Counted from the stretch's first letter, positions 44,912-54,266 are shown. The stretch is 64,000 bases of DNA from Duganella levis (GCF_009857605.1 NZ_WWCT01000010.1:124001-188000), one strand, 5' to 3'. Notes: generated from the sequence alone by a model not told the origin. Translations and numbers: made by a program.

Positions 44912-46161
44912 TCAGGCGACTCGTCTTCGTCCGCCAGTTTGAGCGCCTGCTTGACGGCGCTGACGCGCGCCATGTGCACGCGCTCCGGAATGCGCTGCGG
45001 CTGATCGACGAACGCTTGCGCGATCTCGCCGGCGTTGACGCCGCGCGCCGCCGCCATGGCGGCTTCCAGATGCGCCATCTGCGGGAACGGCGCATCGGCA
45101 TAGCTGCCGCTGGCGCCGATGCGGCCGCGCGAGTCGCATTCGGTGGCTTGCAGCAGCTGCACGAAGCGCGCCGGCTTGCGGAAGGCGTCGCAACGCTCCA
45201 GCAGCTTGACGATGGTGTTGGCGCGCAGTTGCAGCGCGCGGCCCACGTTGCCGTGTTCACGCGCCGTCATTACCGCCAGGTCGCGGCATTCGGTCGGCAC
45301 GCGCAGGCTCTTGCACACCTGCTCCACCAGCTTGACGCCCAGCTCCTCATGGCCGTGATGCGACGGCCATTTGTCGGATGGCGTTACGCCCTTGCCCAGG
45401 TCGTGCATCATGCTGGCGAAACGCACCGGCAGTTCGCGCTCCAGCGCGGCGGCGCAGTCCAGCACTTGCAGTACATGGATGCCGGTGTCGATCTCGGGAT
45501 GCCATTTCTCCGGCTGCGGCACGCCCCATAATACGTCCAGCTCCGGCAGGATGCGCGCCAGCGCGCCGCAATCGCGCAGCACTTCCAGCATGCGCGACGG
45601 TTTGGCTTCCATCAGCCCGCGCGACAGTTCCTGCCACACGCGTTCCGGCACCAGCGCATCGACTTCGCCTTGCGCCACCATCTGCTTCATCAGCTCATTG
45701 GTTTCCGGCGCCACGGTGAAATCGCTGAAGCGCGCGGCAAAGCGCGCCAGCCGCAGGATGCGCACCGGGTCTTCGGCAAACGCGTCCGACACATGGCGGA
45801 AGATGCGCAATTCGATATCGCGCTGGCCGCCATAGGGATCGGTGAGCGTGCCGTCATCGGCGCGGGCAATCGCGTTGATGGTCAGGTCGCGCCGCACCAG
45901 GTCTTCTTCCAGCGTGACATCGGCCGAGGTGTGGAACACAAAGCCTTTGTAGCCGGGCGCAGTTTTGCGCTCGGTGCGCGCCAGCGCATATTCTTCCTGC
46001 GTCTCCGGATGCAGGAATACCGGGAAGTCCTTGCCGACCGGGCGGAAGCCCTTGGCGATCATCCCGTCCGGCGTGGCGCCGACCACCACGTGGTCATGGT
46101 CCTTGACCGGCAAACCAAGCAGCGCATCGCGAACCGCGCCGCCAACAACATAAGTACGCAT
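44908..46161 (-). CDS. cca: Multifunctional CCA-adding enzyme (nucleotidyltransferase/HD phosphohydrolase)
   Basis: Adds and repairs tRNA 3' CCA; the HD half has phosphatase/phosphodiesterase activity in E. coli. 417 residues. The nucleotidyltransferase begins MRTYVVGGAVRDALLG with D21 and D23 in KDHDH (more often KDxDW). EEDLVRRDLTINAIA and EDPVRILRLARFAARF follow. The HD domain carries MMHDLGKG and HHGHEELG. Since the tRNAs seen in this window already encode CCA, its role here is repair. It overlaps the GNAT gene downstream and lies 4 bp after the GST-like gene. Confidence 0.96.
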   Translation of the reverse strand: MRTYVVGGAVRDALLGLPVKDHDHVVVGATPDGMIAKGFRPVGKDFPVFLHPETQEEYALARTERKTAPGYKGFVFHTSADVTLEEDLVRRDLTINAIARADDGTLTDPYGGQRDIELRIFRHVSDAFAEDPVRILRLARFAARFSDFTVAPETNELMKQMVAQGEVDALVPERVWQELSRGLMEAKPSRMLEVLRDCGALARILPELDVLWGVPQPEKWHPEIDTGIHVLQVLDCAAALERELPVRFASMMHDLGKGVTPSDKWPSHHGHEELGVKLVEQVCKSLRVPTECRDLAVMTAREHGNVGRALQLRANTIVKLLERCDAFRKPARFVQLLQATECDSRGRIGASGSYADAPFPQMAHLEAAMAAARGVNAGEIAQAFVDQPQRIPERVHMARVSAVKQALKLADEDESPE

Positions 46162-46165
46162 AGTC

Positions 46166-46885
46166 TCAGTCCGGCATGTCGGCGTCGTGCTTGGGCGCCG
46201 TTTCGGTTTCGGCCAGCGCCTCGCTGACCCAGCGCGCCACCGCAGGATGGGCCAGCACGCGCTGGCAGTAAGCGTCCAGCGCCGGCGCCAGCGTCACGCC
46301 ATAGGTGCGGAAGCGCAGCACCACCGGCGCGTAGTAGGCATCGGCCAGCGAGAAGTCGCCGAACAGGAACTGGTGATGGCCGAAGCGCGACAGGCACTCT
46401 TCCCAGATTTCGCTGATGCGGCCAATGTCGGCCTGCGTGCCCGGCGTGCGGCCCTTGCCGGGGAAGCTGGCGCGGATATTCATCGACATCGAATTACGCA
46501 GGTCGCTGAAGCCGGCGTGCATCTCGGCGCACACCGAACGCGCCATGGCGCGCGCCGCCACGTCCTGCGGCCACAGATGCAGCTCCTGGAACTGCTCGGC
46601 CAGATATTCGCAGATCGCCAGGCTGTCCCAGATGGTCATCTCGTCGCCGGCCAGCAGCACCGGCACGCGGCCGGACGCCGAATAGCTGCAAATGCGGTTG
46701 GCGGTGTCGTCGCGGTCCAGCAGCACCCGCACCTCCTGGAATGGAATGCCGAAGGCGACCATCGCCACCCATGGCCGCATCGACCACGAAGAATAGTTCT
46801 TGTTGCCGATGACGAGCGTCAGGCCGGGCTGGCGCGCGGCCGCGAGGGCTTGCGACAGGCCTGGATCGAGTTGGGTAGTCTGCAT
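46166..46885 (-). CDS. Glutathione S-transferase family protein
   Basis: 239 residues. The N-terminal thioredoxin-like domain includes GNKNYSSWSMRPWVAMVAFG (about 27-46), the pattern of the SYSSWSLRPW subgroup, where the Ser is the likely glutathione-activating residue; GRVPVLL gives the cis-Pro and WDSLAICEYLAE the Ser-67-equivalent region. The helical C-terminal domain follows from about 105. An N-terminal extension of about 20 residues is present. The substrate is unknown. It sits 4 bp upstream of cca. Confidence 0.9.
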   Translation of the reverse strand: MQTTQLDPGLSQALAAARQPGLTLVIGNKNYSSWSMRPWVAMVAFGIPFQEVRVLLDRDDTANRICSYSASGRVPVLLAGDEMTIWDSLAICEYLAEQFQELHLWPQDVAARAMARSVCAEMHAGFSDLRNSMSMNIRASFPGKGRTPGTQADIGRISEIWEECLSRFGHHQFLFGDFSLADAYYAPVVLRFRTYGVTLAPALDAYCQRVLAHPAVARWVSEALAETETAPKHDADMPD

Positions 46886-46909
46886 GGGATACGTCCTGGT
46901 TATAAACGG

Positions 46910-48883
46910 TCAGCGCGGGGTGAAGCTGGTTTCCTGTTCTTCCTGCAGCGTATAGCCTTTCGGCTGCACATTGCCGAGGCGCGCCTTCAGCGATTGCGGA
47001 CGCCCCTCAAACAACGCCGCATAGTAGGTCGAATTCGACATCACATTCTTGACGTAAGTACGCGTCTCCGAATACGGGATCGACTCGATGAAGATGGTGC
47101 TGTCCATCGGCTTGGTGAGCGCCGCACGCCAGGTGCGCAAGCGTCCCGGCCCGGCGTTGTAGGCGGCGGTGGCCAATACCTCGTTGCCGTCCATATTCCC
47201 CAGCACCATATTCAGGTAGTTCGTGCCGAGCATGATGTTGTAGCGTACATCGCTCAGCATATCCTGCGCGAAGTCGGACAGGCCGATCTTCTTGGCGACC
47301 CAGCGGCCGGTGGACGGCATCACCTGCATCAGGCCCGAAGCGCCGACGTGCGACTGCGCATCCATGATGAAGCGCGACTCTTGGCGGATCAGGCCATACA
47401 CCCAGGCCTTGTCCAGGCCCAGCGTCTGCGTGGCCGGATGCATGACGTCATTATGCGGCGACGGGAAGCGCTGGGTGTAGTCGACCTGGATGCGGGTGCG
47501 CTCCGAGGTGTTGACCATGCGGTCGAGGATATTGTTCTGACGCGCGTATTCGGCGGCGGCCAGGTGTTCGCGCTCGCTCATGCCGCGCAGGCCCCAGTTC
47601 CATTCGCGCGTGCCCTCAAAGCGCAGGCGCATGCCGAAGAACTTCAGCGCGCGCTGGAAGTTCGGGTTGGCGGCAATCGGCGCGATCTCCGCCGCCGTCA
47701 CCGGCGCGCCGGCTGGCGGGATGGTAATCAGTTTGCCGGATTCCTCCAGCGCCAGCTGGCCGTAGTAGTTGGACTGGTCCGAGATGCTGCGGAACAGCTG
47801 CAGCGCTTCGCCGGCCGGCTGGCTGGTGACGCCGTCGTGCGCCATCATGGCGCGGCCCAGCCAGTAGACCCAGGTCGGCTCGTTGCGCAGCGACGCCGGC
47901 ATGGCGCGGATATTGTTCTCCACCTGGCGCCAGTCGCCGTTGCGCAGCGCGATGCGGGTCTTCCACTGGATCTGGTCGATCGACAGCGGCGCGCTGTTGG
48001 TGCGCTTCCAGTAGTCGGTGGTTTCCGGCGCCAGCGTGTACGACGACTGCAGGGCGATCGCGGCCCAGGCTTGCTGCTGCTCCTGCGCCGTCATCTTCGG
48101 CGTGGCCTTGTTCAGCGCCAGCGTCGCCAGCTTGATGCTGGTCTTGGCCAGGCGGCCGATGGCGACGATGTAAATCTGGTGATCCACCTTGCTTGGACCG
48201 ATGCCCTTGGCCACGGCCAGCGTCGGCAGGTCGACCGCCTGCACCGCGCTCTTTTCCGAACCGTCCAGCAGCGCGACGATGCGGCGCGCCTGGCCGGTGG
48301 CGTTGAATTCGCCGGACAGGCGCAGTTGCGCGTACAGGTCTTCGGTATTGAACTGGCCGTTCTGGTATAGCGTCGCGATCAGGTCCGCGCACGGCTGGCC
48401 ATACGCCGACGGCGCGGTCAGCAAGGCGCGTGCTTCGTCGGCCACTTTCTGGCCCTTGAGCGCGCGCGAAATCAGCGCGTAACATTTGACCTGGGTGTCG
48501 TCGTTGAGCACAAACAGCGGATACTGTTCGTCAAAGGTGGCCCAGTCGCGTTTGCGGCCCAGTTCCAGCAGCCAGTCGTTGCGCAGGCGGTCGACGATGG
48601 CCTGGCCCTGGTAGCGTTGGAAGAAATCGCGGATTTCGGCCGGCGCGGCATCCTTCAAATGGGATTTCAGCCGATAATAATCGACGTAGGACGGAATGGA
48701 GTAGCTGGTCAGGCGGGCGGCGTAGAAATCCGCTTTGCTGGCGTCATCCTGGCGCACAGCATCGCGCAGCAGCAGGAAGGAATCGTCGTCCCTGCGGCTA
48801 TCTGCGCTGATGTCGTCGGCATGGGCAAACGAGGTAAAGGCAACGACGACCGCGCCGGCAATCCATTTCGAAACAGAAATCAA
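46910..48883 (-). CDS. slt: Soluble lytic murein transglycosylase
   Basis: Cleaves peptidoglycan glycan strands with 1,6-anhydro ring formation in the periplasm. 657 residues. I choose a TTG at 48883, giving a signal peptide (MISVSKWIAGAVVVAFTSFAHA); the open frame continues to 49021 but that part overlaps the divergent cyclo-ligase gene. A long superhelical alpha-rich U/L region (about 60-460) precedes the catalytic domain, with the active Glu in GLIRQESRFI and SGLMQVMPSTG and AAYNAGPGR downstream. No membrane anchor is seen beyond the signal. Confidence 0.92.
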   Translation of the reverse strand: MISVSKWIAGAVVVAFTSFAHADDISADSRRDDDSFLLLRDAVRQDDASKADFYAARLTSYSIPSYVDYYRLKSHLKDAAPAEIRDFFQRYQGQAIVDRLRNDWLLELGRKRDWATFDEQYPLFVLNDDTQVKCYALISRALKGQKVADEARALLTAPSAYGQPCADLIATLYQNGQFNTEDLYAQLRLSGEFNATGQARRIVALLDGSEKSAVQAVDLPTLAVAKGIGPSKVDHQIYIVAIGRLAKTSIKLATLALNKATPKMTAQEQQQAWAAIALQSSYTLAPETTDYWKRTNSAPLSIDQIQWKTRIALRNGDWRQVENNIRAMPASLRNEPTWVYWLGRAMMAHDGVTSQPAGEALQLFRSISDQSNYYGQLALEESGKLITIPPAGAPVTAAEIAPIAANPNFQRALKFFGMRLRFEGTREWNWGLRGMSEREHLAAAEYARQNNILDRMVNTSERTRIQVDYTQRFPSPHNDVMHPATQTLGLDKAWVYGLIRQESRFIMDAQSHVGASGLMQVMPSTGRWVAKKIGLSDFAQDMLSDVRYNIMLGTNYLNMVLGNMDGNEVLATAAYNAGPGRLRTWRAALTKPMDSTIFIESIPYSETRTYVKNVMSNSTYYAALFEGRPQSLKARLGNVQPKGYTLQEEQETSFTPR

Positions 48884-48914
48884 TGTGCAACTCTCTATAA
48901 GTCTTGAACCAAAT

Positions 48915-49496
48915 ATGACCAGCGACCCTAGAATACCACGCAGCGCGTCCGGATCACCAGCCCGGAAGGCGGATTTGCGGAAGCAGCTGCTGACCGCGCG
49001 GCGCGCCCTGGACCCGGCCACGCGGGCGGCCTGGGACCGGGCGATTGGCGATCATGTGATCGACTGGTGGAAGACGGCGCGGCCGGCGGCGCTGGGCGTG
49101 TATTGGCCGCTGCGCGACGAGCCGGACCTGCATCCGGCCTATGCGGAACTGGCGCGCCTTGGTGCGCGGCTGCTGCTGCCGGTGGTGGTGCAAAAGGATG
49201 CGGCGCTGGAGTTTGCCGAATGGCGCATCGGCGAGGAGATGGTGAAGGACCAGATGGGGGTCGCGGTGCCGGCCGATCTGCGCTTGCAGGCGGCCTATCC
49301 GCCGGCGCTGCTGGTGCCTTGCCTGGGCTTTAACCCGCAAGGTTATCGATTAGGCTATGGCGGCGGATTCTACGACCGCACGCTGGCGCGGCACACGCCA
49401 CGGCCGCAGACATTGGGAATAGCTTACCAATGCCTGCAAGTGCCGTTTGACAGCGATGGTCACGACGTGGCGCTGGACCGCATCGTCACCGAGTGA
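48915..49496 (+). CDS. 5-formyltetrahydrofolate cyclo-ligase
   Basis: ATP-dependent conversion of 5-formyl-THF to 5,10-methenyl-THF (YgfA/MTHFS family). 193 residues from the ATG at 48915; frames further upstream run through the slt promoter and coding region. The N-terminal KADLRKQLLTARRAL gives the basic ATP-binding part, and LVPCLGFNPQGYRLGYGGGF is the family signature near residues 130-150. Its stop abuts the stop of the convergent metF, linking two folate genes. Confidence 0.94.
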   Translation: MTSDPRIPRSASGSPARKADLRKQLLTARRALDPATRAAWDRAIGDHVIDWWKTARPAALGVYWPLRDEPDLHPAYAELARLGARLLLPVVVQKDAALEFAEWRIGEEMVKDQMGVAVPADLRLQAAYPPALLVPCLGFNPQGYRLGYGGGFYDRTLARHTPRPQTLGIAYQCLQVPFDSDGHDVALDRIVTE

Positions 49497-50324
49497 TTAC
49501 ACCAGCCGTTGCCACAGCGCGGTGGTCGCCGCGGCCTGATTCATGCTGTAGAAATGCAGGCCCGGCGCGCCGCCTTGCAGCAGGCGTTCGCACAGGCCCG
49601 TGACCACATCCAGCCCAAACGCCTTGATCGACGCGCTGTCGTCGCCGAAGCTGGCCAGTTTGAGCCGCACCCAGCGTGGGATCTCGGCGCCGCACATATC
49701 CGAGAAACGCATCAGCTGCGTGTAGTTCGTGATCGGCATGATGCCCGCCACCACCGGCACGTCGATGCCCAGCTTGCGGGTCTGCTCGACGAACTGGAAG
49801 TACGCGTCCGCATTGTAGAAATACTGCGTGATCGCCGAATTGGCGCCGGCCTTGATCTTGCGCTCGAACGCCAGCAAGTCATCCTGCGGCGACTTGGCCT
49901 GCGGGTGCACTTCCGGATAGGCCGCCACTTCGATGTGGAACCAGTCGCCGGTCTCCTGGCGGATGAATTCCACCAGTTCATTCGCGTAGCGGAATTCGCC
50001 GGCCGCGCCGTAACCGCTCGGCAGGTCGCCGCGCAGCGCCACGATGCGCTTGATGTTGTGCGACTTGAATTCGGCCAGGATCTCGCGGATCGACTCGCGC
50101 GTGCCGCCCACGCACGACAGGTGCGGTGCAGCCTGTTCGCCGGCGGCCAGGATCTCGACCACGGTGTCCAGCGTGCCGCGCTGGGTGCTGCCGCCGGCGC
50201 CGAAGGTCACGGAAAAATATTTAGGATTCAGCTCGGACAGCTTGGCGCGCGTGACGCGCAGCTTTTCCGCGCCTTCCACCGTTTTCGGCGGAAAAAATTC
50301 GATACTGAAATTCGGATTATCCAT
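49497..50324 (-). CDS. metF: Methylenetetrahydrofolate reductase
   Basis: FAD enzyme making 5-methyl-THF for methionine synthesis. 275 residues, normal length. Motifs are FSIEFFPPKTVEGAE at the start (the Glu is catalytic), SVTFGAGGSTQRGT, IVALRGDLPSGYG and ITQYFYNADAY. The start overlaps the end of the small membrane protein gene by 8 bp, so translation is coupled. ahcY lies further upstream on the same strand, across a terminator. Confidence 0.97.
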   Translation of the reverse strand: MDNPNFSIEFFPPKTVEGAEKLRVTRAKLSELNPKYFSVTFGAGGSTQRGTLDTVVEILAAGEQAAPHLSCVGGTRESIREILAEFKSHNIKRIVALRGDLPSGYGAAGEFRYANELVEFIRQETGDWFHIEVAAYPEVHPQAKSPQDDLLAFERKIKAGANSAITQYFYNADAYFQFVEQTRKLGIDVPVVAGIMPITNYTQLMRFSDMCGAEIPRWVRLKLASFGDDSASIKAFGLDVVTGLCERLLQGGAPGLHFYSMNQAAATTALWQRLV

Positions 50325-50667
50325 CTGAGTTCTTCAAAAGTAAGGTAGACAGAGCCCAGGAAATAATGCTGTACAACACAGCGCCACCGACGGCGGACAG
50401 GAAGCTGTCCACATGGAAGCCATCCACCCATTGCGCCACCAGCCAGAACATGAAGCCGTTGATGATGAAGATGAACAGGCCCAGCGACACCAGCGTCACA
50501 GGCAACGTCAGCAGGAGCAATACCGGTCGTATCAGCGTATTGACCAGGCCCAGTACAAGAGCCGCGACGAGGGCTGCGCCTATGCTTGTGACATCGACGG
50601 AATGCATCAGGTAAGGCACTGCCAGCAAGGCAACGGCATTGATTAACCAGGTAAGGACCAAACGCAT
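50317..50667 (-). CDS. Small membrane protein, phage holin 4 superfamily IV (YvlD-like)
   Basis: 116 residues with four hydrophobic segments (about 2-20, 27-47, 52-75 and 85-108), matching the PF04020 family, which despite its holin name is a widespread chromosomal membrane protein of unknown role. I take the ATG at 50667 (MRLVLTWLINAVAL); a TTG six codons upstream is possible. Found here between ahcY and metF, overlapping metF by 8 bp. A similar order occurs in related Burkholderiales as far as I recall. Confidence 0.88.
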   Translation of the reverse strand: MRLVLTWLINAVALLAVPYLMHSVDVTSIGAALVAALVLGLVNTLIRPVLLLLTLPVTLVSLGLFIFIINGFMFWLVAQWVDGFHVDSFLSAVGGAVLYSIISWALSTLLLKNSDG

Positions 50668-50683
50668 AAGAAGTTCTCGCTGC

Positions 50684-50709
50684 AAAAAAAGCGGGGCCAG
50701 CGGCCCCGC
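50684..50709 (-). terminator. Rho-independent terminator after ahcY
   Basis: On the minus strand GCGGGGCC-GCT-GGCCCCGC is followed by seven T. It lies 9 bp after the ahcY stop and would limit read-through into the membrane protein-metF pair. Confidence 0.92.
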
Positions 50710-50718
50710 CCTTAACGA

Positions 50719-52146
50719 TTAATAACGGTAGTGTTCTGGCTTGTACGGACCTTCTTGCGTCACGCCGATGTAGTCGGCCTGCTCTTTGGTCAGCACGGTC
50801 AGTTGCGCATTCAGTTTTTTCAACTGCAGGCGCGCCACTTTTTCATCCAGGTGCTTCGGCAGCACGTACACGCCGACCGGATACTTGTCGGTGTTGGCGT
50901 ACAGCTCGATCTGGGCGATGGTCTGGTTGGCGAACGACGACGACATCACGTACGACGGGTGACCGGTACCGCAACCCAGGTTGACCAGGCGGCCTTCGGC
51001 CAGCAGGATGATGCGCTTGCCCGATGGGAAGATCACGTGATCCACTTGCGGCTTGATGTTTTCCCAGGTGTACTTCTTCAGCGCAGCAACATCGATCTCG
51101 TTGTCGAAGTGACCGATGTTGCAGACGATGGCCTGGTCCTTCATCTTCAGGATGTGTTCTTCGGTCAGGATGTGATAGTTGCCGGTGCAGGTGACGAAGA
51201 TGTCGCCGTGTTCCGCAGCGTAATCCATGGTCACCACGCGGTAGCCTTCCATCGCGGCCTGCAGTGCGCAGATCGGATCGATCTCGGTCACCCAGACCTG
51301 CGCCGACAGTGCGCGCATGGCTTGGGCCGAACCCTTGCCGACGTCACCGTAACCGGCGATGACGGCGATCTTACCGGCGATCATCACGTCGGTAGCGCGC
51401 TTGATGCCGTCGACCAGCGATTCGCGGCAGCCGTACAGGTTGTCGAATTTCGACTTGGTGACGGAGTCGTTGACGTTGATCGCCGGGAAGGCCAGCTTGC
51501 CTTCTTTGTGCATCTGGTACAGGCGGTGCACGCCGGTGGTGGTCTCTTCGGTCACGCCCAGGATGTGCGGCAGACGCTTGGAGTACCAGGCCGGATCTTT
51601 GGCCAGGTGGGTCTTGATGGCGTTGAACAGGCAGATTTCTTCTTCCGAGCCTGGCGCGGCCAGCACCGAGATGTCTTTTTCAGCGCGCGCGCCCAGGTGC
51701 AGCAGCAGCGTGGCGTCGCCGCCGTCGTCGAGGATCATGTTCGAGTAGACCGGGTTGCCGGCGGCGTCGTTTGGCCATTCGAAGATGCGGTGGGTGTAGT
51801 CCCAGTATTCGTCCAGGGTTTCGCCCTTGATGGCGAACACCGGCGTGCCGTTGGCGGCGATGGCGGCGGCGGCGTGGTCCTGGGTCGAGTAGATGTTGCA
51901 CGAGGCCCAGCGCACTTCGGCGCCCAGCGCTTCCAGCGTCTGGATCAGCACAGCGGTCTGGATGGTCATGTGCAGCGAACCGGTGATGCGGGCGCCTTTC
52001 AGCGTCTGGGCGGCGGCGAATTCCTCGCGGATCGCCATCAGGCCAGGCATTTCGGTTTCGGCAATCTTGATTTCTTTGTTACCCCATGGCGCCAGGGAGA
52101 TATCGGCGACCAGGTAGTCTTGAGCGGTTTTGAGTACGGCGTTCAT
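50719..52146 (-). CDS. ahcY: Adenosylhomocysteinase
   Basis: NAD-dependent reversible hydrolysis of S-adenosylhomocysteine to adenosine and homocysteine. 475 residues from the ATG at 52146, with GGAGGG five bases upstream. The cofactor loop is [12 protein letters not shown] and catalytic sequences include [25 protein letters not shown] and [13 protein letters not shown]. It contains the roughly 40-residue insertion typical of many bacterial and eukaryotic members and ends KPEHYRY. An SAH-sensing riboswitch in the leader should raise expression when substrate accumulates. Confidence 0.98.
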   Translation of the reverse strand: MNAVLKTAQDYLVADISLAPWGNKEIKIAETEMPGLMAIREEFAAAQTLKGARITGSLHMTIQTAVLIQTLEALGAEVRWASCNIYSTQDHAAAAIAANGTPVFAIKGETLDEYWDYTHRIFEWPNDAAGNPVYSNMILDDGGDATLLLHLGARAEKDISVLAAPGSEEEICLFNAIKTHLAKDPAWYSKRLPHILGVTEETTTGVHRLYQMHKEGKLAFPAINVNDSVTKSKFDNLYGCRESLVDGIKRATDVMIAGKIAVIAGYGDVGKGSAQAMRALSAQVWVTEIDPICALQAAMEGYRVVTMDYAAEHGDIFVTCTGNYHILTEEHILKMKDQAIVCNIGHFDNEIDVAALKKYTWENIKPQVDHVIFPSGKRIILLAEGRLVNLGCGTGHPSYVMSSSFANQTIAQIELYANTDKYPVGVYVLPKHLDEKVARLQLKKLNAQLTVLTKEQADYIGVTQEGPYKPEHYRY

Positions 52147-52177
52147 CACGCCCTCCTTTCATGTGTTGAAAAAAGTA

Positions 52178-52238
52178 ACGTGAGCGCGGTTTGGATCTCC
52201 GAGCCTGGCGAAAGCTAGTTCGTCGCAGCGCTCCTCGG
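52178..52238 (-). promoter_or_regulatory. S-adenosylhomocysteine riboswitch
   Basis: On the minus strand CCGAGGAGCGCTGCGAC opens the element and CAGGCTCGG closes P1; GAGCGC near the 5' end can form the pseudoknot with GCGCTC (52182-52187). This matches the SAH riboswitch known upstream of ahcY in Burkholderiales and Pseudomonas. It ends 32 bases before the ahcY start, followed by ACGTTACTTTTTTC. Ligand binding turns expression on in known examples. Confidence 0.93.
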
Positions 52239-52357
52239 AACGTGCATTTTAGCATCGTTCCCCGGCGATGGCGACAACAATCCGCCCGTTTGCGCCAACG
52301 CAGAGGGGCGACAGCGCCACCGGCCTATAGTGTGCTCTTTTGCCCGCGAGTTCCATT

Positions 52358-52876
52358 ATGGACATAGATCCACGCGATGCCGTTTGGGCTGAGACCCACG
52401 ACTTACTTTACAACACTCGCTATACCGCAGGCATTGAGCAGGCGTTGCTGGCACGCTGGACTTGGTTGGACAGCATCACAAAAATTGCCGTCGCAATCTC
52501 ATCGGGCGGAGGCGCGTTGGCTGGTCTCGTATTCTGGAAGAACAGCGACTATACTTTTCTATGGCCGGCTTTTACTTCTGCCAGTGCGCTGCTTGCAATC
52601 GTTTCAAGGCAACTCTCCGTCGCAGAAAAAATCAACCGTCACGCGACTGCCGCGACGAGTTTGACGTTATTGGCTGTCAATATCGAAAGTTTGATCGTGC
52701 GGATGAAGGTCAATGCCGTATTTTCCATCACCGAATTTGAGAAAAAATTACTCGGATTGCGCGACAAATACGGCAGCGAATACAGTAAGTTGCAACACGA
52801 TCTACTGCTGACAGAGAAAATACGCACCAACGTACAAGAAAAGCTCAACATATCAATCAACACTTCGCAACGCTGA
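52358..52876 (+). CDS. Two-TM helical protein, SLATT-like
   Basis: 172 residues. A short N-terminal helix (about 8-35, with NTRYTAGIEQALLARW) is followed by two membrane helices (about 40-60 and 66-83) and a long cytoplasmic helical region (about 95-168) with coiled-coil character. This layout resembles SLATT-domain proteins, which are predicted pore-forming effectors in nucleotide-signalling defence loci; no SMODS/SLOG partner gene is present, so the assignment is tentative. GC is lower than that of the flanking ahcY and metK. A 23-residue Pro-rich ORF with a strong ribosome site follows 12 bp later. Confidence 0.72.
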   Translation: MDIDPRDAVWAETHDLLYNTRYTAGIEQALLARWTWLDSITKIAVAISSGGGALAGLVFWKNSDYTFLWPAFTSASALLAIVSRQLSVAEKINRHATAATSLTLLAVNIESLIVRMKVNAVFSITEFEKKLLGLRDKYGSEYSKLQHDLLLTEKIRTNVQEKLNISINTSQR

Positions 52877-52888
52877 GAAGGAGCGATC

Positions 52889-52960
52889 ATGGACGATGAT
52901 TTCCGCCGCAGGTATTTGCCGCCAAAACCACCACCACCACCACCGGCTCGGCCCAAATAA
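52889..52960 (+). CDS. Candidate 23-residue Pro-rich microprotein
   Basis: MDDDFRRRYLPPK, then a run of six prolines and ARPK. AAGGAG lies 5-6 bases before the ATG, a better ribosome site than that of the preceding gene. The run of six prolines should stall ribosomes without EF-P. The stop codon falls in the T-tract of the oppositely oriented metK terminator. Coding status is uncertain: it may be a small partner of the two-TM gene or chance. Confidence 0.4.
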   Translation: MDDDFRRRYLPPKPPPPPPARPK

Positions 52961-52984
52961 AAACGCCCCGGAGTCCGGGGCGTT
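52957..52984 (-). terminator. Rho-independent terminator of metK
   Basis: On the minus strand AACGCCCCGG-ACT-CCGGGGCGTT (10-bp stem, 52962-52984) is followed by TTTATTTG. It starts 28 bp after the metK stop. The stem could also slow plus-strand transcription, though no T-run follows on that side. Confidence 0.9.
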
Positions 52985-53011
52985 GTCACTTCTGGCTAGT
53001 GCCGAGGCCGG

Positions 53012-54178
53012 TTATTTCAGGCCGGCGGCGGCGCGCAGGATGGCGGCTTTGTCGGTGCGCTCCCACGAAAATTCCGGCTCTTCGCGACCGAAGTGGCCGT
53101 AAGCGGCGGTCTTGGCGTAGATAGGACGCAGCAGGTCCAGCATCTGCACGATGCCTTTCGGACGCAGGTCGAAGTGCTCTTGCACCAGCTGGGCGATTTT
53201 CTCGTCCGGAATCACGCCCGTGCCTTCGGTGTACACGGTGATGTTGATCGGACGCGCCACGCCAATCGCATACGACACCTGCACCTGGCACTGGCGCGCC
53301 AGACCAGCCGCCACCACATTCTTGGCCACATAACGGGCCGCATACGCTGCCGAACGGTCGACCTTCGATGGATCCTTGCCGGAGAACGCGCCGCCACCGT
53401 GCGGCGACGCGCCACCGTAGGTGTCAACGATGATCTTGCGGCCGGTCAGGCCGCAATCGCCCTGCGGGCCGCCGATGACGAAACGGCCGGTCGGGTTGAC
53501 CAGGTATTTGGTGTCTTGCAGCCACTCTTTCGGCAGCACCGGCTTGATGATCTCTTCGATCACCGCTTCTTCGATCTGCTTGTGCAGCATTTCCGGCGCG
53601 TGCTGGGTCGACAGCACCACGGTATCCACCGCCACCGGACGGCCATTCACATAACGCAGCGTGACTTGCGACTTGGCATCCGGACGCAGCCATGGCAGAC
53701 GGCCGTCCTTGCGCAGCTGCGACTGGCGCTCGACCAGACGGTGTGCGTAGTGGATCGCGGCTGGCATCAGCTCGGCGGTTTCGTCGCAAGCGTAGCCGAA
53801 CATCAGGCCCTGGTCGCCAGCCCCCTGGTCCAGATCCAGACCGGCGCCTTCGTCCACGCCCTGGGCGATGTCCGGCGACTGCTTGTCGTAGGCGACCAGC
53901 ACGGCGCAACCGCGGTAGTCGATACCGTAGTCGGTATTGTCGTAGCCGATGCGTTTGATGGTTTCGCGGGCAACCTGGATGTAGTCGACGTTGGCGTGGG
54001 TGGTGATTTCACCGGCCAGCACGACCAGACCGGTGTTGCACAGCGTTTCGGCGGCTACACGGGCTTTCGGGTCCTGGGCCAGGATCGCGTCGAGGATGGC
54101 GTCGGAAATTTGGTCGGCGACCTTGTCTGGGTGACCTTCCGAGACGGATTCCGAGGTGAAAAGATAATCGTTAGACAT
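53012..54178 (-). CDS. metK: S-adenosylmethionine synthetase
   Basis: Makes SAM from methionine and ATP. 388 residues. The start [20 protein letters not shown] contains the ATP-binding [16 protein letters not shown]. Later motifs are [12 protein letters not shown] and [13 protein letters not shown], both complete. AGGAG precedes the ATG. With metF and ahcY it makes this region a methyl-cycle cluster. A 10-bp inverted repeat (54227-54266) lies in its leader, and the divergent lipid A acyltransferase begins 173 bp away. Confidence 0.98.
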   Translation of the reverse strand: MSNDYLFTSESVSEGHPDKVADQISDAILDAILAQDPKARVAAETLCNTGLVVLAGEITTHANVDYIQVARETIKRIGYDNTDYGIDYRGCAVLVAYDKQSPDIAQGVDEGAGLDLDQGAGDQGLMFGYACDETAELMPAAIHYAHRLVERQSQLRKDGRLPWLRPDAKSQVTLRYVNGRPVAVDTVVLSTQHAPEMLHKQIEEAVIEEIIKPVLPKEWLQDTKYLVNPTGRFVIGGPQGDCGLTGRKIIVDTYGGASPHGGGAFSGKDPSKVDRSAAYAARYVAKNVVAAGLARQCQVQVSYAIGVARPINITVYTEGTGVIPDEKIAQLVQEHFDLRPKGIVQMLDLLRPIYAKTAAYGHFGREEPEFSWERTDKAAILRAAAGLK

Positions 54179-54226
54179 CGCAAGCTCCTGATATGGTGTG
54201 AATAATACGGTCGCATACCAACACGG

Positions 54227-54266
54227 CTTGCGACGCTTTAGCGATATTTATATCCCGCGTCGCAAG
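54227..54266. promoter_or_regulatory. Inverted repeat in the metK-acyltransferase divergent region
   Basis: CTTGCGACGC (54227-54236) and GCGTCGCAAG (54257-54266) are perfect complements around a 20-nt AT-rich loop (GATATTTATATC within). It lies 49-88 bp upstream of metK and could be a metK leader hairpin or a dimeric operator. No known SAM riboswitch consensus was recognised. Confidence 0.5.

Noticed and set aside
48884..49021. N-terminal extension of the lytic transglycosylase
   Set aside because: It overlaps the divergent cyclo-ligase coding start and hides the signal peptide; the TTG at 48883 exposes it.
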